Shown: piece by piece, positions 1 through 6,263 of the stretch | Layout: each line of letters opens with the position of its first letter | How positions within the stretch are numbered: position 1 is the first letter of the stretch | From: Rhizobacter sp. | GTDB lineage: Bacteria; Pseudomonadota; Gammaproteobacteria; Burkholderiales; Burkholderiaceae_C | NCBI GenBank assembly: GCA_025359585.1 | Contig: JANYFX010000276.1 | Coordinates: forward strand, 1 to 7,456 | Direction: 5' to 3' | Length of the DNA: 7,456 nucleotides | Translations under genes and position numbers: made by a program | Notes under the pieces: generated by a model | The model's database searches: none | Told to the model about the DNA's origin: nothing | Seen by the model: the letters and a program-made list of their open reading frames with translations, nothing else

Positions 1-771
1 GCGCTGAACACACCCTCGACCGACGCGAGCGCGGCGGTCTTTCTGCGGGTGCTGAAAGACGCCTTGTTTTCCGGGCCAGGCTCGGCCGACCTGCTGCTGC
101 CCCGGCTGAGCTTGAGCGCGTTGCTGCCGCTGCCCGCCACACGCTGGCTCGAAGCTGCGGGCGCGCGCGTCGAGTTGTCGCACCGCGTCAACGACTTGTC
201 TGCGCCGGGCGAGGGCTGGCGGATCGATGGCGCCCGCTTCGATCGTGTCGTGCTCGCGAGCACGGCAAGCGAAGCCGCACGGCTCGTCCAGACCATCGCG
301 CCGGCTTGGGCTGCGACCGCATCAAGCCTGCACTACGAACCGATCGTGACCGTGTATTTGCGCGGTCAAGGTGCGCGCCTGCCCGAGCCGATGCTGGCCC
401 TGCGCTCGGATGCCAACGCACCCGCGCAGTTCGTGTTCGACCGCGGGCAGCTCGGCGGCGAGCCTGGTTTGCTGGCCTTCGTCATCAGCGGCGCGCAGAC
501 ATGGGTCGACGCAGGTCAGCAGACCACATTGCAAGCGACACTGGCTCAGGCCCGAGCCGCGCTCGGTGAGTACTTGCCGGCGCCGCTGGAGCCCGTACAG
601 GTGCTCGCGGAAAAGCGCGCCACCTTTCGCTGCACACCGGCGCTTCAACGTTCTTCGATGCGGATCGCGCCGGGGCTGCATGCCGCGGGCGATCATGTCG
701 TCGGCCCCTACCCGGCCACGCTCGAGGGCGCAGTTCGCAGCGGCATCGAGGCGGCTCGCGCGTTGGACTGA
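1..771 (+). CDS. hpnE: Hydroxysqualene dehydroxylase HpnE, C-terminal part (5' end outside window)
   Basis: The reading frame is open from base 1 to a TGA at 769-771, giving 256 residues; the N-terminus with the FAD-binding Rossmann motif lies to the left of the window. HpnE is an FAD-dependent amine-oxidase-like enzyme that reduces hydroxysqualene to squalene for hopanoid synthesis. Family evidence is the opening ALNTP...ASAAVFLRVLKDALF block, the SADLLLPR...LLPLPATRWLE block, and near the end the typical C-terminal FAD-binding stretch (AGDHVVGPYPATLEGAVRSG, residues about 229-248 of the visible part). GTG at 49 is only an internal codon: strong family similarity continues upstream of it to the edge. 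The gene normally follows hpnC and hpnD, which would lie to the left. The general phytoene-desaturase/amine-oxidase superfamily is the alternative, but the motif pattern favours HpnE. Confidence 0.88.
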   Translation, partial: ALNTPSTDASAAVFLRVLKDALFSGPGSADLLLPRLSLSALLPLPATRWLEAAGARVELSHRVNDLSAPGEGWRIDGARFDRVVLASTASEAARLVQTIAPAWAATASSLHYEPIVTVYLRGQGARLPEPMLALRSDANAPAQFVFDRGQLGGEPGLLAFVISGAQTWVDAGQQTTLQATLAQARAALGEYLPAPLEPVQVLAEKRATFRCTPALQRSSMRIAPGLHAAGDHVVGPYPATLEGAVRSGIEAARALD

Positions 772-814
772 GAGCAGCCTTGGCCGCAGCACGTCAAGAC
801 TGAGCGCTTCCGGA

Positions 815-843
815 TTGCAGCCGTTTCTTTCGCCATGCAAAAT
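815..843 (+). promoter_or_regulatory. Weak candidate sigma-70 promoter for the IclR-type regulator gene
   Basis: In the 100-base gap between hpnE and the regulator gene, TTGCAG (815-820) and CAAAAT (838-843) are separated by exactly 17 bases. The -35 matches consensus at 3 of 6 positions and the -10 at 4 of 6. The short AT-richer patch around 836-844 stands out from its GC-rich surroundings. Transcription would start about 20 bases before the start codon. This is a pattern match only; nothing else supports it. Confidence 0.25.
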
Positions 844-857
844 TGCGCCGAGTTGAC

Positions 858-862
858 GGAGA
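858..862 (+). promoter_or_regulatory. Shine-Dalgarno GGAGA that favours the ATG at 872
   Basis: GGAGA ends directly against the first ATG (863) but lies nine bases before a second in-frame ATG at 872. A ribosome bound here could not use 863, so 872 (MVKREN...) is the better start. Confidence 0.6.
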
Positions 863-871
863 ATGCAAGCC

Positions 872-1666
872 ATGGTGAAACGTGAGAACAAGACCCCGAC
901 GATTCAGGTCCTCGAACGGGCATTCGGCTTGCTCGACGTGCTGGCCTCCTACCAGGACCCGGTGTCGCTGAAGCGCATCAGCGAACAGACCGGTTTGCAC
1001 CCGTCCACCGCCCACCGCATCCTCAACGACCTGACGATCGGCCGGTATGTCGATCGCCCCGAAGCCGGCAGCTACCGGTTGGGTATGCGCCTGCTCGAAC
1101 TCGGCAATCTGGTCAAAGCGCGGCTCGACGTGCGCGACGCCGCGCTCGGCCCGATGCGCGAGTTGCACAAGTTGACGCACCAGCCGGTGAACCTCTCGAT
1201 GCGCCAGGGCGACGAGATCGTCTACATCGAACGCACCTACAGCGAGCGCTCGGGCATGCAGGTCGTGCGGGCCATCGGCGGGCGCGCCCCTTTGCATTTG
1301 ACTTCCGTGGGCAAACTGTTCCTGGCGCATGACGATGCCCAGCGTGTGCGCGCCTATGCCACACGCACGGGGCTGGCGGGTCACACGCGCAACAGCATCA
1401 CCGAGCTCACCGCGCTCGAACGCGAACTCGCCCGCGTGACGCAGTACGGCACGGCGCGCGACGACGAAGAGCTGGAGCTGGGTGTGCGCTGCATGGCCGC
1501 CGGCATCCTCGACGACCAGGGCAAGCTCGTGGCGGGCTTGTCGATCTCGGCGCCTGCCGACCGGCTGGAGGACGCGTGGCTGGAGCGGCTCAAAGAGACC
1601 GCAGCGCAGATTTCGGCGGCGCTCGGGCACCGCACCGCGCCCGAAAGAAGCAGCGTCAGGAAGTGA
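872..1666 (+). CDS. IclR-family transcriptional regulator
   Basis: A 264-residue protein, the usual size for the IclR family. Residues about 13-75 form the N-terminal winged helix-turn-helix (VLERAFGLLDVLA, then ISEQTGLHPSTAHRILNDL as the HTH, with the recognition helix around 43-55). Residues about 85-250 form the effector-binding domain, with the family signatures GRAPLHLTSVGKLFLA (137-152) and ELELGVRCMAAGILDDQGKLVAGLSISAP (200-228), including a Cys at 207. IclR proteins are cytoplasmic dimers or tetramers that repress or activate catabolic genes in response to a small carboxylate or aromatic ligand. The ligand and targets cannot be read here: no catabolic operon is adjacent, and hpnE upstream is probably unrelated. 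The start at 872 was chosen over 863 because of Shine-Dalgarno spacing. The stop overlaps the tail of the convergent pbpG gene by 11 bases. Confidence 0.92.
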   Translation: MVKRENKTPTIQVLERAFGLLDVLASYQDPVSLKRISEQTGLHPSTAHRILNDLTIGRYVDRPEAGSYRLGMRLLELGNLVKARLDVRDAALGPMRELHKLTHQPVNLSMRQGDEIVYIERTYSERSGMQVVRAIGGRAPLHLTSVGKLFLAHDDAQRVRAYATRTGLAGHTRNSITELTALERELARVTQYGTARDDEELELGVRCMAAGILDDQGKLVAGLSISAPADRLEDAWLERLKETAAQISAALGHRTAPERSSVRK

Positions 1667-2708
1667 GCTTGGGCAGGCCGACGACGGTCGGCGCGGGCGC
1701 CACCGGCGCTTCGTTGATCCAGCGGCGCACGCGCTCTGCGTCACCGATCCGCGAGTACTTGCCGGCTGAATCGAGGAACACCATGATCAGCTGGCGCCCG
1801 GCGAGCTTGGCTTGCATCACGAGGCAACGACCGGCTTCGGTGATGTAGCCGGTCTTCTGCAGGCCGATTTCCCACTGCGGGTTGCGAACCAGTCCGTTGG
1901 TGTTTCTGAACTGCATCGGCCGGTTTCCGACTTCGACCTGGTATTCCGGCGAGGTCGACAACTCGCGGATGATCTGGTGTTCGTGCGCCGCCTTGACCAG
2001 CGTGGCAAGGTCACGCGCGCTCGACTGGTTCTTGCTCGACAGGCCCGTCGGCTCGACGTAGTGCGTGTCGTTCATGCCGAGCTCACGCGCCTTGCTGTTC
2101 ATGGCGGCGACGAACGCCTCGAGCCCGCCCGGGTAGGCACGGCCCAGCGCGTGCGCAGCGCGGTTCTCCGAAGACATCAGCGCCAGGTGCAGCATTTCTT
2201 CGCGGCTGAGTTGGGTGCCCACCTTGAGGCGCGAGCGGCTGCCTTTTTCGGTGTCCACGTCGTCCTGGCTGACGCTGAGCATCTCTGCGAGCGGCAGTTT
2301 CGCTTCGGTCACGACCACTGCGGTCATCAGCTTCGTGAGCGAGGCGATCGGCAAAATGGCTTCGGAATTCTTGCTGAAGAGCACTTCGTTGGTTTCGGAG
2401 TCGAGGACGAGCGCCACGCTCGACTTCAAGTTGAGTGCATCGGCAGTGTTCTGCAGGCCGTACAACTGCCCGAACGACGGGCGCGCCGGCTCGAAGCGCA
2501 CAACGGTGGCAAGTTGGCGCGATGAAACGCGCCGGCCCGAACGCAGCAGCGCCTGCTTGGTGGCGCGCGACGAGGCTGACGAAGCCGAATGGGCTTTCTT
2601 TTTCGCGCTGGTTCGCTGGGCAGCGTCTGCCGACGAGGGCAGCGCGAGGGCAACGGCGGCAACCAATGCCAGCAGCCCGGTTGTTACAAACTTGTGAATG
2701 GTTGCCAC
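1656..2708 (-). CDS. pbpG: D-alanyl-D-alanine endopeptidase, PBP7/PbpG type (peptidase S11)
   Basis: A 350-residue periplasmic serine enzyme of the low-molecular-weight penicillin-binding protein group, which in PBP7 cuts D-Ala-mDAP cross-links in peptidoglycan. All three active-site motifs are present and in order: SLTK (Ser123, Lys126), SEN (180-182) and KTG (285-287). Residues 1-29 are a Sec signal peptide (basic start, hydrophobic LLALVAAVALAL, cleavage expected after ADA at 27-29). A basic, Ser/Ala-rich linker follows (about 30-65, with KKK), then the catalytic domain, and a Pro/Ala-rich tail (about 332-350). The GTG start at 2708 was chosen because AAGGA lies five bases upstream and it puts the signal peptide at the very N-terminus; a TTG nine codons earlier (2735) would add an unneeded extension and lies inside the candidate -10. 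The lack of the long C-terminal domain of PBP5/6 carboxypeptidases favours PBP7. It sits downstream of the leu terminator and is probably transcribed separately. Confidence 0.9.
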   Translation of the reverse strand: MATIHKFVTTGLLALVAAVALALPSSADAAQRTSAKKKAHSASSASSRATKQALLRSGRRVSSRQLATVVRFEPARPSFGQLYGLQNTADALNLKSSVALVLDSETNEVLFSKNSEAILPIASLTKLMTAVVVTEAKLPLAEMLSVSQDDVDTEKGSRSRLKVGTQLSREEMLHLALMSSENRAAHALGRAYPGGLEAFVAAMNSKARELGMNDTHYVEPTGLSSKNQSSARDLATLVKAAHEHQIIRELSTSPEYQVEVGNRPMQFRNTNGLVRNPQWEIGLQKTGYITEAGRCLVMQAKLAGRQLIMVFLDSAGKYSRIGDAERVRRWINEAPVAPAPTVVGLPKLTS

Positions 2709-2713
2709 AGCAG

Positions 2714-2718
2714 TCCTT
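2714..2718 (-). promoter_or_regulatory. Shine-Dalgarno AAGGA deciding the GTG start of pbpG
   Basis: On the minus strand AAGGA is followed by five bases (CTGCT) and then GTG at 2708-2706. No comparable site precedes the upstream in-frame TTG at 2735. Confidence 0.75.
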
Positions 2719-2734
2719 TTGCGCCAATGCGTCA

Positions 2735-2763
2735 AATGTACGTGAAACGAAAAAAGCGCGCAA
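2735..2763 (-). promoter_or_regulatory. Candidate sigma-70 promoter of pbpG, overlapping the leu terminator
   Basis: Read on the minus strand, TTGCGC (2763-2758) and TACATT (2740-2735) are 17 bases apart, matching consensus at 3 of 6 and 4 of 6 positions. A transcript would start near 2728, leaving an untranslated lead of about 20 bases that includes the AAGGA site. The -35 hexamer and spacer lie on the 3' arm and T-run of the upstream terminator. It is the only plausible pair I see in the 2709-2751 region, but the match is moderate. Confidence 0.35.
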
Positions 2764-2785
2764 GATCAAAACCTTACGCGCTTTT
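2752..2785 (-). terminator. Intrinsic terminator after the leuA pair
   Basis: A perfect 9-base inverted repeat, AAAAGCGCG (2752-2760) and CGCGCTTTT (2777-2785). It extends inward past one C/A mismatch by three further pairs (AAG/CTT), leaving an 8-base loop. On the minus strand the stem is followed by a run of six T (2755-2750), the hallmark of a Rho-independent terminator. It lies about 40 bases after the leuA stop, so it closes the ilvC-pssA-leuA-leuA transcript before pbpG. Confidence 0.85.
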
Positions 2786-2824
2786 CCTCAAGTCAGTACT
2801 TGGAAGCTGGGTTTCGTTAAATAG

Positions 2825-4366
2825 TTACCCTTGTGCAGCGACGCGCTCGATCTTGCTGTGCAGCTTGTTCAACGCGGAAAGATAGGCTTTGGCTGACGCC
2901 ACCACGATATCCGGGTCCGATCCCACGCCATTAACGACCCGGCCCCCGTGTTGCAGCCGCACCGTCACTTCGCCCTGTGATTCTGTGCTGCCCGACGTGA
3001 TGGCATTGACCGAATAGAGCAGCATTTCGGCGCCAGTAGCGAGCTTGGACTCGATCGCCTTCAGGCTCGCGTCGACCGGGCCGTTGCCGTCGCTTTGCGC
3101 CTGGTGCTCGACCTCGCCGGCCGCGAAGGTCACGCTCGCGTGCGGCCGCTCGCCGGTCTCCGAATGCTGCGACAGCGCCACGAAACGGTAGTGCTCGTGC
3201 TCGGCAGTGAGCGACTCGTCCATCACGAGTGCGAGGATGTCTTCGTCGAAGATGTCGCTCTTGCGGTCGGCCAACTCCTTGAACTTGGCGAAGGCCGCGT
3301 TGATCTCGGCTTCGGACTCCATCTGGATGCCGAGTTCGGTCAGCCGCATCTTGAACGCGTTGCGGCCCGAGAGTTTGCCCAACACGATCTTGTTCGCCGC
3401 CCAGCCCACGTCTTCGGCCCGCATGATCTCGTAAGTGTCGCGCGCCTTGAGCACGCCGTCCTGGTGGATACCGGAAGCGTGCGCGAAGGCGTTGGCGCCG
3501 ACGACCGCCTTGTTCGGCTGCACGACGAAACCGGTGGTCTGCGCGACCAAGCGCGAGATCGGCACGATCTGCGTCGTGTCGATGCCGAGGTCGAGCTTGA
3601 AGTAGTCGCGCCGTGTCTTCACCGCCATCACCACTTCTTCGAGCGAACAGTTGCCCGCGCGCTCGCCCAGCCCGTTGATCGTGCACTCGACCTGGCGCGC
3701 ACCGCCGATCATCACGCCGGCGAGCGAGTTGGCGACCGCCATGCCGAGGTCGTTGTGGCAATGCACCGACCAGACCGCCTTGTCGGCGTTCGGAATGCGC
3801 TGGCGCAGGTTCAGGATGAAATTGCCGTACAGCTCGGGGATCGCGTAGCCCACGGTGTCGGGCACGTTGATCGTGGTCGCACCTTCGTTGATCACGGCTT
3901 CGAGCACGCGGCACAGGAAGTCGGGGTCGGAGCGGTAACCGTCTTCCGGCGAGAACTCCACGTCGCCTGAAAGGTTGCGGGCGAAACGCGTCGACAGGCG
4001 CGCCTGCTCGAACACCTGGTCGGGTGTCATGCGCAGCTTCTTTTCCATGTGCAGCGCGCTGGTCGCGAGGAACAGGTGGATGCGCGTCGAGTGGCCGCCT
4101 TTCAAGGCTTCGGCAGCACGCGAAATGTCGCGGTCGTTGGCGCGGGCCAGCGAGCAGATGGTGCTGTCCTTGATCGCGTGCGCGATCGCTTTCACGCACT
4201 CGAAATCGCCGTTCGACGAGGCCGCAAAACCGGCTTCGATCACGTCGACCTTCAGGCGTTCGAGCTGGCGCGCGATGCGCAGCTTTTCGTCCTTGGTCAT
4301 CGAAGCGCCGGGCGACTGTTCGCCGTCGCGCAAGGTGGTGTCAAAGATGATGAGTTTGTCGGCCAT
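2825..4366 (-). CDS. leuA: 2-isopropylmalate synthase, enterobacterial-type (513 aa)
   Basis: This enzyme condenses acetyl-CoA with 2-ketoisovalerate to 2-isopropylmalate, the first committed step of leucine synthesis. Length matches the roughly 515-residue E. coli-like LeuA class. The N-terminal TIM barrel carries DTTLRDGEQSPG (9-20) with metal ligand Asp14, the VHCHND motif with His202 and His204, and GERAGNCSLEEV with Asn239. His97, Ser139 and Asn167, substrate-pocket positions known in E. coli LeuA, fall at the same numbers here. The C-terminal leucine-sensing domain (about 390-513) is intact, with GNGPVDASLKAIES (427-440) and GVGSDPDIVVASAKAYLSALN (480-500), so feedback inhibition by leucine is expected. 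AGGAG (4378-4374) lies seven bases before the ATG. Only 29 bases separate it from the upstream, distantly related leuA, so the two are probably co-transcribed under one attenuator. Citramalate synthase is the main alternative but fits less well. Confidence 0.95.
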   Translation of the reverse strand: MADKLIIFDTTLRDGEQSPGASMTKDEKLRIARQLERLKVDVIEAGFAASSNGDFECVKAIAHAIKDSTICSLARANDRDISRAAEALKGGHSTRIHLFLATSALHMEKKLRMTPDQVFEQARLSTRFARNLSGDVEFSPEDGYRSDPDFLCRVLEAVINEGATTINVPDTVGYAIPELYGNFILNLRQRIPNADKAVWSVHCHNDLGMAVANSLAGVMIGGARQVECTINGLGERAGNCSLEEVVMAVKTRRDYFKLDLGIDTTQIVPISRLVAQTTGFVVQPNKAVVGANAFAHASGIHQDGVLKARDTYEIMRAEDVGWAANKIVLGKLSGRNAFKMRLTELGIQMESEAEINAAFAKFKELADRKSDIFDEDILALVMDESLTAEHEHYRFVALSQHSETGERPHASVTFAAGEVEHQAQSDGNGPVDASLKAIESKLATGAEMLLYSVNAITSGSTESQGEVTVRLQHGGRVVNGVGSDPDIVVASAKAYLSALNKLHSKIERVAAQG

Positions 4367-4395
4367 GCAAATGCTCCTGGTGAACCCTGGTTATC

Positions 4396-6090
4396 TTAGG
4401 CGAGCGCCTGTTCGGTGCCCTGCTTCGCCACGCTGCCCGAGCGGCTCAAGCCGGAAGCGATGGCCTTGAGCGAAGCCGACACGATGTTTGCGTCGATGCC
4501 AACACCGAACAGGGTTTGCGACTCACCGACGCGCAGTTCCAGGTAGGCCACCGCGCGTGCATCGGCACCGCTGCCGATCGCGTGCTCGTGGTAGTCGAGC
4601 ACACGCAGCGCGGCGCCGGTCGCTTCGTTGAGGCCGGCGACGAATGCATCGATCGGGCCGGTGCCCACACCGTTGACGTGCATGGTCCGTGCGCCGATCG
4701 TCACATCGGCATTCAGGCGCACGACACCCTCACCCTGCTCGGCGATCACCGGGTGCGAGACAGCATTGCGGCTCTCGGCACCGAGGCCGTATTCACGCTC
4801 GAAGATGCGCCAGATGTCGGCCGCGACGAGCTCTTTGCCGCTGTCGTCCATCACCGCTTGAACGGCCTGGCTGAACTCGATCTGCAGGCGCCGTGGCAGC
4901 TCCAAGCCGTACTCGCTTTCGAGCAGGTAGGCGATACCACCCTTGCCCGACTGGCTGTTGACGCGGATGACAGCGTCGTAGCTGCGGCCCAGATCCTTCG
5001 GGTCGATCGGCAGGTAAGGCATCTGCCAGACATCGGCTTCCTTGCGGGCGGCGAAAGCCTTCTTGATCGCGTCCTGGTGCGAGCCGGAAAACGAGGTGTA
5101 GACCAAGTCGCCAGCGTACGGGTGGCGCGGGTGCACCGGCAGCTGGTTGCAGTGCTCGACACAGCGCCGCACTTCGTCGATGTCGGAGAAGTCGAGCTTT
5201 GGCGCCACACCCTGGGTGTACAGGTTGAGCGCGATGTTGACCAGATCGACGTTGCCGGTGCGCTCACCGTTGCCGAACAGGCAACCTTCGATGCGGTCGG
5301 CCCCGGCCATCAAGGCAAGCTCGCCCGCAGCCGTGCCGGTGCCGCGGTCGTTGTGCGGGTGGACGGAGAGAACGATCGCGTCGCGTCGCTGCAGATTCCG
5401 GTGCATCCACTCGATCATGTCAGCGAAGACGTTCGGCGTGGAATGCTCCACCGTTGACGGCAGGTTGACGATGCACGGTCGCTCACGCGTCGGCTGCCAC
5501 GCCTCGGTCACCGCGTCGACCACACGCTTCGAAAACGCGAGCTCGGTGCTCGAGAACATCTCGGGCGAGTACTCGTAGTGGAAATCTGTCTCGGGCTGGG
5601 CCTGCGCCAGTGCCTTCACCAGACGCGTGTTCGTCACCGCCAGCTCGACGATCTGGTCCTCACTCATGCCCAGCACCACGCGCCGCATCACCGGCGCGGT
5701 CGCGTTGTAGAGGTGGACGATCGCGCGCTTCGCGCCTTGCAGCGATTCGAAGGTGCGGCGGATAAGCGGCTCGCGGGCCTGCGTCAGCACCTGGATCGTC
5801 ACGTCGTCGGGGATCAGCTTCTGCTCGATCAGCATCCGCACGAAGTCGAAGTCGGTCTGCGACGCCGACGGGAAGCCGACCTCGATCTCCTTGAAGCCGA
5901 TGCGCAGCAGCATCTGGAACATCTTCAGCTTGCGGCCGCTGTCCATCGGCTCGATCAGCGCCTGGTTGCCGTCGCGCAGATCGGTGCTGAGCCAGATCGG
6001 CGCCTCGGTCAGCACGGCATCGGGCCAGCGGCGGCCGGCCAGCGCGACCGGTGCGAAGGGTCGGTATTTCTGCTGCGGGTTTTTCAACAT
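4396..6090 (-). CDS. leuA: 2-isopropylmalate synthase, long form of the Mycobacterium/Pseudomonas type (564 aa)
   Basis: A second enzyme for the same reaction, from the other LeuA class (roughly 550-640 residues, found in actinobacteria, pseudomonads and fungi). It opens with the class signature MLKNPQQKYRPF and has STDLRDGNQALIEPMD (36-50), metal ligand Asp40, the VHPHNDRGTG motif with His244 and His246, and GERTGNVDLV with Asn280. All four ligands sit at a constant offset of 41 from the known M. tuberculosis residues (Asp81, His285, His287, Asn321), and His126, Ser175, Glu177 and His338 keep that offset, so the active site looks complete. The regulatory domain (about 440-564) contains GVGTGPIDAFVAGLNEATG and ends in GVGIDANIVSASLKAIASGL. 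The start is ATG at 6090, preceded by a weak GGA six bases upstream. An in-frame ATG at 6159 is rejected because it lies in the loop of the attenuator hairpin. Expected to be expressed when the leader escapes termination. Confidence 0.94.
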   Translation of the reverse strand: MLKNPQQKYRPFAPVALAGRRWPDAVLTEAPIWLSTDLRDGNQALIEPMDSGRKLKMFQMLLRIGFKEIEVGFPSASQTDFDFVRMLIEQKLIPDDVTIQVLTQAREPLIRRTFESLQGAKRAIVHLYNATAPVMRRVVLGMSEDQIVELAVTNTRLVKALAQAQPETDFHYEYSPEMFSSTELAFSKRVVDAVTEAWQPTRERPCIVNLPSTVEHSTPNVFADMIEWMHRNLQRRDAIVLSVHPHNDRGTGTAAGELALMAGADRIEGCLFGNGERTGNVDLVNIALNLYTQGVAPKLDFSDIDEVRRCVEHCNQLPVHPRHPYAGDLVYTSFSGSHQDAIKKAFAARKEADVWQMPYLPIDPKDLGRSYDAVIRVNSQSGKGGIAYLLESEYGLELPRRLQIEFSQAVQAVMDDSGKELVAADIWRIFEREYGLGAESRNAVSHPVIAEQGEGVVRLNADVTIGARTMHVNGVGTGPIDAFVAGLNEATGAALRVLDYHEHAIGSGADARAVAYLELRVGESQTLFGVGIDANIVSASLKAIASGLSRSGSVAKQGTEQALA

Positions 6091-6137
6091 GGTGGTTCCA
6101 GAAGAGTCGGGGTGGACCAGCAGCTGTTGAAATGACA

Positions 6138-6169
6138 AACGGCCCGCTGCTGGTTGCATGCGGGCCGTT
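6138..6169 (-). terminator. Attenuator terminator hairpin (regions 3 and 4) before leuA
   Basis: A perfect 10-base inverted repeat: on the minus strand AACGGCCCGC (6169-6160) pairs with GCGGGCCGTT (6147-6138). TGC/GCA can extend it past a bulged A, leaving a short AACCA loop. It is followed by TTTGTCATTTC, a broken rather than clean U-run, so termination may be partial. It lies 28 bases after the stop of a Leu-rich leader ORF and 47 bases before the leuA start, the position of an attenuator. Confidence 0.82.
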
Positions 6170-6196
6170 GAGGTCGAAACGTGTTGACGTGTGCGA

Positions 6197-6256
6197 TCAG
6201 CGAGCCCGCGGGTCTCCTAGAAGAAGCAGTAGCGTGATTGCGGGCAGGAAAGTCAT
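6197..6256 (-). CDS. leuL: Leucine operon leader peptide (19 aa)
   Basis: An ORF too short for normal gene finding: ATG at 6256, TGA at 6199-6197, product MTFLPAITLLLLLGDPRAR. Residues 9-13 are five consecutive leucines, encoded CTA CTG CTT CTT CTA; CTA and CTT should be uncommon codons in such GC-rich DNA, which would sharpen stalling when charged tRNA-Leu is short. A sixth Leu is at position 4. There is one Ile and no Val, so the sensor should be leucine-specific rather than a general branched-chain one. The peptide itself is not expected to have a function beyond ribosome positioning. It starts 24 bases after the pssA stop. A weak UAGAG lies eight bases before the ATG as a possible Shine-Dalgarno. 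Confidence 0.87.
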   Translation of the reverse strand: MTFLPAITLLLLLGDPRAR

Positions 6257-6263
6257 GGGCTGA

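Larger units (their letters stand above)
6138..6256 (-). promoter_or_regulatory. Leucine attenuator (leader ORF plus alternative hairpins)
   Basis: The leader transcript contains alternating complementary words. Region 1 is GCCCGC (6245-6240, leader codons 4-6). Region 2 is GCGGGC (6209-6204, leader codons 16-18). Region 3 is GCCCGC (6165-6160, 5' arm of the terminator). Region 4 is GCGGGC (6147-6142, 3' arm). Region 2 can therefore pair with 1 or with 3 (six pairs plus one G-U), and region 3 with 2 or 4. A ribosome stalled on the five Leu codons (6232-6218) covers region 1 and frees region 2 to pair with 3, preventing the terminator. A ribosome reaching the TGA (6199-6197) covers region 2, so 3:4 forms and transcription stops. 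The base pairing is seen in the sequence; the mechanism follows the known Trp/Leu/His leader logic and is inferred. Confidence 0.82.

Noticed and set aside
772..857. Terminator after hpnE
   Set aside because: I looked for an inverted repeat followed by a T-run in this gap and found none convincing.
794..1744. Long minus-strand frame opposite the IclR-type regulator
   Set aside because: It mirrors a well-supported gene, its translation is low-complexity and His/Arg-rich with no recognisable domain, and long antisense frames are common in GC-rich DNA.
2709..2735. TTG at 2735 as the start of pbpG
   Set aside because: It lacks a Shine-Dalgarno, overlaps the candidate -10, and puts nine extra residues before a signal peptide that fits well from the GTG at 2708.
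3095..3970. Long plus-strand frame opposite the 513-aa leuA
   Set aside because: Shadow of leuA: composition is the complement of the LeuA coding pattern and no family resemblance or ribosome site is seen.
2825..4366. Citramalate or homocitrate synthase instead of LeuA for the 513-aa enzyme
   Set aside because: His97, Ser139 and Asn167 sit at the E. coli LeuA positions, the length and C-terminal leucine-sensing domain match LeuA, and the leu attenuator lies upstream.
4516..5457. Long plus-strand frame opposite the 564-aa leuA
   Set aside because: Same reason: it covers only part of a gene with intact catalytic residues, and shows no motif of its own.
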